A stretch of 18,292 nt of DNA, from the NCBI GenBank assembly GCA_964542765.1, contig CAZIVO010000072.1, forward strand, positions 1 through 18,292, given 5' to 3'. Shown piece after piece: positions 8,441 through 15,609 of the stretch. The notes under the pieces are model-generated. The model had not been told where the DNA came from. It searched no databases and was given only the letters and a program-made list of their open reading frames with translations. Within the stretch, counting starts at the first letter, position 1; each line of letters begins with the position of its first letter. This stretch comes from CAZIVO01 sp964542765. GTDB lineage: Bacteria; Planctomycetota; UBA1135; UBA2386. The position numbers and the translations under genes were made by a program.

Positions 8441-9361
8441 CTAAAGGATCGTCACTTCTATCGCATTGCTCGCGAGAATGAACTTTTGGTGGCTCTCGAT
8501 TCCGATCCACTGAACGTTGAATTTCTTCCCTGCAAGCCATGGGTTATTGGGGATGTAAAGATACAGAGTCCTCCGTTTTGTCTCGGGAAGAAAAATGTGA
8601 GGCGTGACCAGTAGCGTCGCACCATGGATCGGCACACCGACACGGCCCGCGCCAACAACAAAGCCAGGCAAGCTGGTGTTGGCCCACGTCGGCACTGAGA
8701 TGTGAATCTCATTGCCTCGGGCGGGAGTTCTCGTGGCCTGTATCTCGCAATAAGGATCCGGGCCATAGCAATCATACTGAGCGTGGCAGATGCCGCCGAA
8801 AAGCAACATGCCGAACGCGAGCAGCAGTTGCCGTACGCAGGATAGGACCGGGATCTTCCGATCCGTCGGAAACATCGAACCATCTCGACCACCGAGGTTC
8901 GGAAAGATCACGCTGAAGCGGCTTCCCTTGCCCTCCTCGCTCTCCGCCTCGATCCGGCCGCCGCACCGCTTCGTCAGGCACTTGACCATGAGGAGGCCAA
9001 GGCTTTTTCCACCGCCTCGACTTGCTGCACCCTTGCTTTGTTGTGTGCGAGGGCGGAACAGATCATCTTGCTCGGAGGCCGCGATGCCACAACCGTGATC
9101 CCAAACCGTCACGGCTACCGATCGCCCTCCAGCAATGCATGCCAGGTCAACCCCGATCTCGCCGCTTTCCGGAGTGAACCGGATCGCATTGTTCAGAAGA
9201 TTCTGCAAGATCCGAGCAAGCTGCGCCGGATCGATCTGCGCCTTCCCGATCAGACCGTCGGTCGAGAAGGAAATCCTCTGCCTCCGGCTCGCTGCCTCCG
9301 GGGCAACTCGCTGGATTGCTCCCTTACAAATTCCCTCAAACGTCACCGGCTCGCCGCTCAT
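8441..9361 (-). CDS. Histidine-kinase-type ATPase domain fused in frame to a signal peptide and secreted domain
   Basis: 306 residues. The ATG at 9361 is preceded by a perfect GGAGGT six bases away. Residues 1-156 form a HATPase_c domain: N-box LARILQNLLNNAIRFTP (48-64), G1 box WDHGCGIA, F-box DLFRP, and a G2-type GGGKSLGLLMVK (117-127). There is no HisKA/H-box and no sensor domain. Without a stop codon the frame continues into MFPTDRK (Met163, position 8875), a hydrophobic stretch (LLLAFGMLLFGG) and CHAQ, which reads as a complete Sec signal peptide. About 110 residues follow, ending in PNNPWLAGKKFNVQW and SNAIEVTIL. I recall that ending from small secreted proteins of planctomycetes. Either this is a real fusion (ATPase in, tail out), or two genes merged by loss of a stop, with an internal start at 8875 (weak GGTGG upstream). 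It is convergent with the discoidin gene. Confidence 0.7.
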   Translation of the reverse strand: MSGEPVTFEGICKGAIQRVAPEAASRRQRISFSTDGLIGKAQIDPAQLARILQNLLNNAIRFTPESGEIGVDLACIAGGRSVAVTVWDHGCGIAASEQDDLFRPRTQQSKGAASRGGGKSLGLLMVKCLTKRCGGRIEAESEEGKGSRFSVIFPNLGGRDGSMFPTDRKIPVLSCVRQLLLAFGMLLFGGICHAQYDCYGPDPYCEIQATRTPARGNEIHISVPTWANTSLPGFVVGAGRVGVPIHGATLLVTPHIFLPETKRRTLYLYIPNNPWLAGKKFNVQWIGIESHQKFILASNAIEVTIL

Positions 9362-9645
9362 GAATCTACCTCCGAAAACAATCGGCAGGTGGGGGACAAC
9401 TCGGCAGGCGATAGGCTGGGTCAGCAGGCTCGTGACAAGATCTAGCCAGGCGAACCAGGAAGTTACCCGGCTTTTGCAAAGCTACGGCCCCTGCCAGAAC
9501 GAGAGGAGGTTTCTAAGACACCGCTTTGGAACCTCTTACGGCCTTCTATGAAGTTGCACGCATCACCCTGTTGTTTCCGCTTTCGCACCCTTCGGCACAG
9601 GGGCTACATGTCACCTCGGCAACGGTGACGGGATCTGTTACACGC
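9362..9645. other. 284-base intergenic region with a hairpin but no recognisable gene
   Basis: I see no convincing coding frame or RNA gene here. GTCACC (9610-9615) and GGTGAC (9624-9629) form a perfect 6-bp stem with an 8-base loop just downstream of the M48 stop. It could end transcription, but no T-run follows on the minus strand. A weaker pairing, GAGGTT with AACCTC, lies at about 9505-9537. The minus frame upstream of 9361 reads DLVTSLLT and FGGRF, faintly like the second helix of a HisKA domain. No H-box was found in the frames examined. Confidence 0.4.
9368..9373 (-). promoter_or_regulatory. Perfect Shine-Dalgarno site for the ATPase-domain gene
   Basis: GGAGGT on the minus strand, six bases before the ATG at 9361. 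It decides the start. The frame is open upstream only to a TAG at 9484-9482 and offers no better start, so the missing phosphoacceptor domain is unlikely to be an annotation error. Confidence 0.6.
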
Positions 9646-11370
9646 TCATCGGAACAGTGCGGACAAGGTCACGGGCAACGTGAAACGGTGCTGTAGATGG
9701 GACCGGATACGGTCCTGCTCAGCAGTGTCCCCCTCTATCGCGGCCTGGCAGTAGCGATAGACGCAGCGATGCAGGGGGTCGACCCCGTCGGCGCTCACGC
9801 TCAAAGCAAGCCATGGCCGCGCTGCGCGTGCGCCGCTCGAAGAGAGCTCGGCGCACCCGCGCAACCATGACCGTGCAGCAAGATCATCGCAAATCTCGCT
9901 CCATCGGCCGCCATCTGGAAACAGTTCCAGGGCCGCACGGTTCTCTTCGCGAAGATCCATGACGAGATCATCGGGGACCGGTGAGGATTCGGACTCGAGC
10001 GCTTCCAGCTGGCGCTTCGCCTGAGGAAAGCAACCTGTGTAGTGGAGATACACAGCGCGGTCGAAAGACCATTGACGCGCCTGACCCCAAGCGCACGCGC
10101 CGAGAGCCGCGATCACGGTGATGCCCAAGAAAGCCCGCAAGCGACGACCTCGACGATAAAACATGGTGCGAAACCCCTTATCCGAGGCGCATCGCGAAAG
10201 ATGCTCGATCCGGTCATGCTCGCTGGGATGGCGCAAAAAAGATCGGTGCTTACCCTGCGAAACAGCCCTGCCAACACGCTGTAGAGCCTGTGCGCCTGCC
10301 GCAGCGCCGCCCAAGGAATCTGCGGCCAATTGGTCCGCTTCATATTCGAAGCGATGTGACAAACCTCTCAGCAACAACAGAGCCACCAGTGATGCTACTG
10401 CTCCGGCCACGATCAGATTTCGAGCGCTCATCTCCGCGACGCCCAAGGAAAGAGCCGGTGAGATGAGCAACAATGGCAAAAGAACAAATGCCACGAGTAG
10501 CAAGGCCGGGTGGTGGGCACGGGCATGAGCAACCTCGTGCGCCACAACGCCTCGGATCTCCATCGGATTCAGTAATGCCAGCAAGCCATCGCTGAGGATC
10601 AAATAACGTGGCCAGGGCAAGGGGCCGACCAACGCAGCGTTGATCACCCGGTAATCTGTTTGCATGGACAGGAGACCGCGGCGTGGAAATCCGAGCCTGG
10701 TAACCGTGTTGTGCAGATCTTGTTCGAGGTGTGCCGGCAACCGTGCAGAGACCGGAAAAACCAACCGAAGGGCCAGCGGCAGAATCAGGCAAAAGGCAAC
10801 CGACAGAGCGAGGAGGCCGAGTAGAGATCCGAGGCTTGTCGCTTCCACAAACACATGGAGTGATCGAATCAATGCCAAGAGATCTGTTGCCGCGGTCGCC
10901 ACAAAAACCAGCAAGAGAATGAACAGCATCATCGGCACTCGCCGCCTCCCCACCGAAGCCGGAACCGGTAGACCCTGGGCTTCAAGAGTACGCGCCATCG
11001 ACTCCTCACCGAGACGCAGCGAAACCTCCATGAAGACCAAGGGGCTCACCAGAATCGCGAACTGAACCGTTGCCCAGGCCGATGGTCCGAGGTCGGGGAT
11101 CCCTCCCCAGGCGATGATCGCGGCATAAGCAATCGGCACCGAAAGGGTTTGTAATCGAAGTCTGAAGCGCAGGCAGGAAATCAGCGAGGACTGGTCAGAG
11201 AGGAGTTGTTGCGCCCGGCTCGTAGTCGCCCGACTCAACAACCACGGCACGAAAATCAACGCCCACAAAAACCACAATCTCGGCGCGTCTTCGCCGGGCA
11301 ACCGGTCACTCCACTCGCCATGAGCGGCGAGGATGGCCAAACCCAGAAGAAAAGAAGTGGAAGGTCCCAA
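9646..11370 (-). CDS. Membrane-bound M48-family zinc metallopeptidase with a C-terminal extension
   Basis: 574 residues. The zinc motif HEVAH is at residues 278-282, with the third ligand in EYEAD at 342-346, as in the HtpX/Ste24 (M48) family. Several hydrophobic segments precede the motif (about 5-18, 31-45, 78-90, 101-115, 147-170, 180-205) and two follow it (about 288-312, 318-335), so the active site would face the cytoplasm or membrane. After a further hydrophobic segment (about 411-428) there is a C-terminal soluble region of about 145 residues, not part of the standard peptidase and perhaps TPR-like. The start is TTG at 11370, with an in-frame TGA nine codons upstream, and no good ribosome site is visible, so the start is uncertain. 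A role in envelope protein quality control is inferred from the family. Confidence 0.87.
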   Translation of the reverse strand: MGPSTSFLLGLAILAAHGEWSDRLPGEDAPRLWFLWALIFVPWLLSRATTSRAQQLLSDQSSLISCLRFRLRLQTLSVPIAYAAIIAWGGIPDLGPSAWATVQFAILVSPLVFMEVSLRLGEESMARTLEAQGLPVPASVGRRRVPMMLFILLLVFVATAATDLLALIRSLHVFVEATSLGSLLGLLALSVAFCLILPLALRLVFPVSARLPAHLEQDLHNTVTRLGFPRRGLLSMQTDYRVINAALVGPLPWPRYLILSDGLLALLNPMEIRGVVAHEVAHARAHHPALLLVAFVLLPLLLISPALSLGVAEMSARNLIVAGAVASLVALLLLRGLSHRFEYEADQLAADSLGGAAAGAQALQRVGRAVSQGKHRSFLRHPSEHDRIEHLSRCASDKGFRTMFYRRGRRLRAFLGITVIAALGACAWGQARQWSFDRAVYLHYTGCFPQAKRQLEALESESSPVPDDLVMDLREENRAALELFPDGGRWSEICDDLAARSWLRGCAELSSSGARAARPWLALSVSADGVDPLHRCVYRYCQAAIEGDTAEQDRIRSHLQHRFTLPVTLSALFR

Positions 11371-11470
11371 GAGGTCAGACCAAGCGCCTTGTTCGAGTCA
11401 TCGAAAGATCCTCATGGCCGAGCAGATCTCCACGCGAACGCCGGTCGGGCTTGCTCCAACCTCATCATTG

Positions 11471-12505
11471 CTACTCGCGGTGATCGCCATCCTTTCGACG
11501 ATCGGCAGCCTCTTTTTGCTTCGCAAAGGCTTCATTGTAGAGGCGCTGAAAGCGCTTGGTCTTGCGAATGGCGCGGATGTCCGGATCCTTCGCAAAGAGC
11601 TCGCGCTCGAGATGGAGCGATGGGTCGACCCTTCCTGATGCCTGCAAACGAAAACAGTTCTCCAGCTCCGTCAGGGCCGACTCGAGATCTCCGCTGAGAC
11701 TCATGCTGCAAGCCGCGTTGTAGTAGTGCGCCGGAGTCAACCGCTTCTTGTTGCCCTCCGCGTCACGCAACATCCTCTTCCATGTCGCTGCAGAAGTCTT
11801 GTAGTCACGCAATGCGTAATGCAAATTCGCCAGCTCCCCGAGGGCGATCACGCGACCCTCTGCCTCTTTCCCCTTCGCACGCCGATCGAGATCCTTGATC
11901 TTTTTCGCAACGAACGAGCGATCGCCCCATTGCGCAAGTGCCAGACCCACCGATTCACGCAACTCCTCCTCTTCGAAGTCGGTGTCCGATGCGATTTCTC
12001 GTAACTCATCCAGGACATCCTCTCCTGGCGAGGCCAGGAAGAGATCCCGCAGGGCAGGCACAACCAGATAGCGATTGTCCGAAGGAAACCAATCAGGGGT
12101 ATCAATCAAAATGGTCAGATAGAACTCACCCATCCACGGCTGCAAAACCCGCAACTCGTCATATTGCCCGGCGAACACCATTTCGCTCTCGACCGCGCGA
12201 CGCATGTAACCGACTCCGACCTTCTCCATCAGAGAGCGCAACTGCCGATAACGTACGCTTCCCGGGCCGACCCCTTTCTCCGCCTCCTGTTGCGCGGTGC
12301 GCAAGCGTGTCGAGAGAAGGGAGTAGCCCTTGCTTGCAGCGTCCAGAACAGCATCCACCGTCTTCTGCTCTAGCCCCTCTCCAGGCCGACCCTCGGCAAG
12401 ATATTCCTCAAGCGCGGCTTCGAGATCGCCCTTCTCACGCTTGTCTTCCTGTGCTGGCAATCCCGTCACGACCAACGCCAGCGCGAATCCGCAGATCAGA
12501 TACAT
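11471..12505 (-). CDS. Secreted TPR-containing protein of unknown function
   Basis: 344 residues. It starts with a short signal peptide, MYLICGFALALVVTGLPAQ, then a strongly acidic-basic helical protein. Residues of about 215-320 contain TPR-like helix pairs (LGELANLHYALRDYKTSAATW, then HYYNAACSMSLSGDLESALT and DPDIRAIRKTKRFQRLYNEAF). That last pattern resembles the terminal TPR motif common in secreted planctomycete proteins. The middle (about 130-215) may be HEAT-like. No catalytic residues are seen, so a scaffold role is the most one can say. It lies between dapF and the M48 gene, 100 bases from the latter, and follows a long inverted repeat that may belong to its own leader. Confidence 0.8.
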   Translation of the reverse strand: MYLICGFALALVVTGLPAQEDKREKGDLEAALEEYLAEGRPGEGLEQKTVDAVLDAASKGYSLLSTRLRTAQQEAEKGVGPGSVRYRQLRSLMEKVGVGYMRRAVESEMVFAGQYDELRVLQPWMGEFYLTILIDTPDWFPSDNRYLVVPALRDLFLASPGEDVLDELREIASDTDFEEEELRESVGLALAQWGDRSFVAKKIKDLDRRAKGKEAEGRVIALGELANLHYALRDYKTSAATWKRMLRDAEGNKKRLTPAHYYNAACSMSLSGDLESALTELENCFRLQASGRVDPSLHLERELFAKDPDIRAIRKTKRFQRLYNEAFAKQKEAADRRKDGDHRE

Positions 12506-12532
12506 GTCCTACTTGTACCGATTCCTGTGCCG

Positions 12533-12577
12533 AGTCGATACTAGATCGCCGGTTCAGGCGAGCATGATGTATCGACT
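12533..12577. promoter_or_regulatory. Nested inverted repeat upstream of the TPR gene
   Basis: AGTCGATAC (12533-12541) is perfectly complementary to GTATCGACT (12569-12577). Nested inside, TCGCC (12546-12550) pairs with GGCGA (12557-12561) around a 6-base loop, with a 4/7-base internal loop between the stems. It lies 27 bases before the TPR gene ATG and 66 bases past the dapF stop. No T-run follows, so it is better read as a leader structure or operator than as an intrinsic terminator. Confidence 0.45.
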
Positions 12578-12643
12578 GCCAAGGTGAGTTGCTTTGACCC
12601 GCCTGCGCCGATGGAAGAAGGGTTGGCCAGGCCCGTGCCGGAA

Positions 12644-13456
12644 TCAGTTGGGGAACTTACCCGAAAATACTGTTCGCACCGGACCCATGAGCCAGTAACA
12701 GCCCGCTTCCCACTCCACCCTCAGCGTTCCCCCTCGGAGTTCGACCGTGACGGGCCACTCCGAAATCCTGTCGGTTTCTCGCGCCGCACAGGCGGCGGCC
12801 ACTGCTCCGCTACCGCAGGCCAAGGTCTCCCCTGCCCCCCGCTCGAAGGTTCGCTGTTCGAGAACATCATCTTCGCGAACGCGTACAAACTCGACATTCA
12901 CGCCGTCTGGGAATTCAGGAAGTTCCTGGAACGCGGAACCCACCTCGGAAACCGGAACCTCTTCAAGTTCCTGGTCGATGAAGATCACGGCGTGGGGATT
13001 GCCGACATTACCCCTGTGAAAAGACCATTCGGCTCCATCTACGGTGACCGTTCGCGGAGTTGCCTCGACCCTCACCGCGCCAGCCTCGACACTCGCCCCA
13101 ACAACTTGGTTGTCGTCATCTCGAAGCACACGAGCCCGATGCAAGCCGCTATCGGTCTCGATCAACATCTCATCCTCAGAAACCACACCATGATCCACTG
13201 CCAGCTTGGCAACGCATCTCAGACCATTGCCACACATGGCGCCGCGGGAACCATCAGCATTCCACATGATCATCGACAGGTCTGCGCGGTCGCTCGGCGC
13301 AAGAAGTATCAGGCCATCCGCGCCCACTCCAAAATGACGATCTGCGATCAAGGGGGCGAGATCAGCAGCTTGCTCCGGCGACAGAGAGTGGCTGAAGGTG
13401 TTGACATAAACATAGTCATTGCCGGCACCCTCCATCTTGATGAATGGAATCTTCAT
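12644..13456 (-). CDS. dapF: Diaminopimelate epimerase
   Basis: DapF interconverts LL- and meso-diaminopimelate in the cytoplasm, the last step before meso-DAP enters peptidoglycan and is decarboxylated to lysine. It is a cofactor-free epimerase using two cysteines. Both are present: Cys75 in the MCGNGLRC motif and Cys214 in GETLACGSGAV. The family start motif MKIPFIKMEGAGNDYVYV, plus HFGVGADGLI and NVGNPHAVIF, also fits. From the ATG at 13456 the protein has 270 residues, the usual length; a longer GTG start at 13558 would add 34 residues unlike the family. No strong ribosome site is visible. It follows rnhC after about 108 bases. Confidence 0.95.
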   Translation of the reverse strand: MKIPFIKMEGAGNDYVYVNTFSHSLSPEQAADLAPLIADRHFGVGADGLILLAPSDRADLSMIMWNADGSRGAMCGNGLRCVAKLAVDHGVVSEDEMLIETDSGLHRARVLRDDDNQVVGASVEAGAVRVEATPRTVTVDGAEWSFHRGNVGNPHAVIFIDQELEEVPVSEVGSAFQELPEFPDGVNVEFVRVREDDVLEQRTFERGAGETLACGSGAVAAACAARETDRISEWPVTVELRGGTLRVEWEAGCYWLMGPVRTVFSGKFPN

Positions 13457-13564
13457 ATCGATCAGGGCCGATCCGCTATTGCGCGGCGAAACCCGGGGAC
13501 ATACTCCCCCAAAAGCGCCCATTCTTCCGGACGCGTTGCAAGAGTCAACGCAGACCACCCCTCT

Positions 13565-14458
13565 TCACTGCTCGAGCTTCCCTGTATTCTTGAAGTGTAG
13601 CTTGGCGACCTGACCGAGCAACTCCATGCCTCCGATGGACAAGACCCGGCGGCCGGCAACATCGACGGGCGCGCCTGCTCCCTTGTGCAAGTCGGTCCCG
13701 CAATCGGCCTCACAAGCGGCAAGCCCCTCGAGAAACGCGGTCCGGGCCAGAATCGAAGCCGCCGCCACCGCAGGGTGCTGCTCGGCTCGGGGTACCTGGG
13801 TCACGCGCGGAAGAGCAGCACCCATCTCCGCGCGCAACTTACCGAGGAGAAGCTCTTCGCGAGCAAAACGGTCCACGATCATTTCCTCTCCCTCATGGCG
13901 GCGTGCAAGAGGCGCGAGAACCTGCGTGTGCAAATCCGCTAGCAAGTCGTTCAAATTGCCCGTCTCGGCATAAAGGCGGTTGTAGTCCGGCGGGGCAAGG
14001 GCGATGACCTCGTGATCCAAGCTCTGTTCGATCGCTCCGGCGAGAGTGCGCACGCGGGTATCGCTCAGCGCCTTCGAGTCCGTGACACCAAGCTCTCTCA
14101 GGGCTGGTAAATCGCTATCCGTGACCCTGACCGCAGCCACGGACAGAGGCCCGAAGTAGTCGCCCTTCCCGGCTTCGTCGGAACCGATTGCTGTGGTGAT
14201 TGATTCCAGGACTCCAGCAGGCTTCGGGGGCGCCAGATTGTCGAGGAATCGCTGCTCATACACGTCAAGAGCCTCTCCCTGGAGCACGAGCTTGCCGCTC
14301 CGGTAGCAGGTCAGAACCACTCCGAGCGACTTGACCGAGAAGAGTGCGTGTGGGACCGGTCGCCATTGCGCATCCGGCGGCAACCGCTCCTTGAGCGACT
14401 CCTCGAGATGGGTGGCCTCGAGGGGCCCTATCTCGAGAACACGCGTTTCCTGACTCAA
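13565..14458 (-). CDS. rnhC: Ribonuclease HIII
   Basis: RNase HIII cleaves the RNA strand of RNA:DNA hybrids in a metal-dependent reaction and helps remove R-loops and primers. The 297-residue protein has the N-terminal substrate-binding (DUF3378/TBP-like) part (about 1-80) and the RNase H fold. Catalytic acidic residues are D94 and E95 in IGSDEAGKGDYFGP, D196 in MIVDRFA, and probably E226 in RAEQHPAVAAASILAR. The VTDSKALSD motif (residues of about 125-133) is also typical. The N-terminal domain separates it from RNase HII. The start is TTG at 14458, sharing TTGA with the stop of the lipoprotein gene, so translation is coupled. The enzyme is best known in Firmicutes but also occurs elsewhere, for example in chlamydiae. 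Confidence 0.93.
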   Translation of the reverse strand: MSQETRVLEIGPLEATHLEESLKERLPPDAQWRPVPHALFSVKSLGVVLTCYRSGKLVLQGEALDVYEQRFLDNLAPPKPAGVLESITTAIGSDEAGKGDYFGPLSVAAVRVTDSDLPALRELGVTDSKALSDTRVRTLAGAIEQSLDHEVIALAPPDYNRLYAETGNLNDLLADLHTQVLAPLARRHEGEEMIVDRFAREELLLGKLRAEMGAALPRVTQVPRAEQHPAVAAASILARTAFLEGLAACEADCGTDLHKGAGAPVDVAGRRVLSIGGMELLGQVAKLHFKNTGKLEQ

Positions 14459-14778
14459 CGGTAGACCGTGATGGTTCGGCTCATGCCGGTGATCGGCAAG
14501 AGGATTGGCATCAGCAAGAAGTCGACAAACGAATACTCGGTATGAACCTCGTAGCCGGTCAGATCTGATGCCATCCGCTGAACATCAACCTCATTGACGC
14601 GCCAAAGGCCAAAGACTCCGTAGTACTGTCGCTGACTTTCCGAGCCCAAGCCCGTCGCACCGCCGCCGACACGATGCACATGCACCTGGCAGGCTGGCAG
14701 GCTGAGCAGGATCAGAACCAACAGAAGACTCCACAGGCCCGCGTGCTTGTTCATGGTCTTGTTCATGGTCTTGTTCAC
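14455..14778 (-). CDS. Small Bor-like lipoprotein
   Basis: A 107-residue protein from GTG 14778, with in-frame ATG alternatives at 14766 and 14754 because the first codons are repeated (MNKTMNKTMNK). A hydrophobic helix then leads to a lipobox, LLSLPAC, so the Cys (residue 30, or 22 from 14754) is predicted to be lipid-modified and the protein anchored in a membrane. The mature part, from HVHRVGGGATG through FGLWRVNEVDVQRM to LPITGMSRTITVYR, resembles the Bor/Iss family fold, although I cannot confirm membership. The outer start is chosen because it lies 11 bases after the acyltransferase stop; no ribosome site separates the options. The stop overlaps rnhC by four bases. Confidence 0.75.
   Translation of the reverse strand: MNKTMNKTMNKHAGLWSLLLVLILLSLPACQVHVHRVGGGATGLGSESQRQYYGVFGLWRVNEVDVQRMASDLTGYEVHTEYSFVDFLLMPILLPITGMSRTITVYR
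14743..14778 (-). repeat. 12-bp tandem repeat covering the lipoprotein start codon
   Basis: Two perfect units of AACAAGACC preceded by GTG or ATG (14778-14767 and 14766-14755) and a third unit, ATGAACAAG followed by CAC (14754-14743). Each unit supplies a possible start codon, so gain or loss of a unit changes only the number of MNKT repeats. Confidence 0.85.
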
Positions 14779-14789
14779 AGGTTCAGGTT

Positions 14790-15440
14790 TTACCAGTTCA
14801 TGAGTTGCTTGGCTGCTTGTTCGTGAGCATCTGCCAATCGACGCTCCAGATCGTCCGCAAGTCGCCGACGCTCCTCGCGGTCAATCCTCGGCGGAACCTT
14901 CAAAGGCTCGCCAACAACGCCTGCGATCCGCGCGAAAGGGGCGGGCAACACAAATCGATCCCAGGAGTTGAACCTCTTTGCGCGGGAGACGGCGAAGCCG
15001 AGCGGCCAGATCGGCCGCCCACTCTTGGCCGCCATCTGGATCACCCCCCCCTGGACACTGCCCCGGGGACCGCGCGGGCCATCGGGCGTGATCACCCAGT
15101 GATTGCCACGGAACCTCTTGATCATTTCCAGAAAGGCTTTTGCACCTCCACGGGTCGATGAGCCTCTCACGGGAATAAAACCGCCCACTCCTTTGGCGAT
15201 GCGAGCAATCACCTCGCCATCCCCATACTCGCTGACCAACGCGACCATGCTTTTCTTGCGGTAGAAAACAACAGGAAGAAGCATGTCGCCATGGAGACAG
15301 GCGAACAGACTCTTCTGCTCCGGACAGAAGGCCTCATCTTCCTTCATCCGGAATCGCCAGGTTGCTCCCAGCGCACGCAAAAAAATTATGCCGATGGCTC
15401 CGAACCAACGTGCGCGGCGAGGTGTGATCCGAATCTTCAT
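14790..15440 (-). CDS. Lysophospholipid-acyltransferase-like protein (DUF374)
   Basis: 216 residues from ATG 15440 (an in-frame TTG at 15467 is less likely). DUF374 proteins belong to the acyltransferase superfamily related to lysophospholipid and lipid A acylation, acting at the inner membrane. Seen here: a hydrophobic N-terminal segment (WFGAIGIIFLRALGATW), the CLHGDMLLP motif, VRGSSTRGGAKAFLEM, and TPDGPRGP, the last two being typical of this family. The residue context differs from HX4D of plsC-type enzymes, so the exact substrate is unknown. It heads the minus-strand run with the lipoprotein, rnhC and dapF. Its promoter probably lies in the gap shared with the XRE regulator. Confidence 0.85.
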   Translation of the reverse strand: MKIRITPRRARWFGAIGIIFLRALGATWRFRMKEDEAFCPEQKSLFACLHGDMLLPVVFYRKKSMVALVSEYGDGEVIARIAKGVGGFIPVRGSSTRGGAKAFLEMIKRFRGNHWVITPDGPRGPRGSVQGGVIQMAAKSGRPIWPLGFAVSRAKRFNSWDRFVLPAPFARIAGVVGEPLKVPPRIDREERRRLADDLERRLADAHEQAAKQLMNW

Positions 15441-15468
15441 GAATAACCATCGCCAACCCGCATCCAAG

Positions 15469-15502
15469 GGTCAACGACACCAAGTATGGCTAAGGGTTGA
15501 CC
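15469..15502. promoter_or_regulatory. Candidate operator: 7-bp inverted repeat in the divergent gap
   Basis: GGTCAAC (15469-15475) and GTTGACC (15496-15502) are perfect complements 20 bases apart. TTGACC occurs on both strands and could serve as a -35 element for each gene, though no convincing -10 is at the right distance. The position, between the acyltransferase start and the XRE regulator, suits an autoregulatory operator. Confidence 0.4.
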
Positions 15503-15609
15503 GCGACCGAATCAACTATTCCTCTCCCACGCCATCTGCCGCATGATGGATGCCGCTGAAATATGGCTGGCACTCGTCACCACCACCGAACTGCCCTGTG
15601 ACTGCGGAC

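Noticed and set aside
9362..9645. A tRNA or small RNA gene in the gap
   Set aside because: No cloverleaf arrangement or conserved RNA motif was visible, only short stems.
12584..13600. Plus-strand open frame (338 residues) opposite dapF
   Set aside because: dapF on the minus strand has both catalytic cysteine motifs and full family length.
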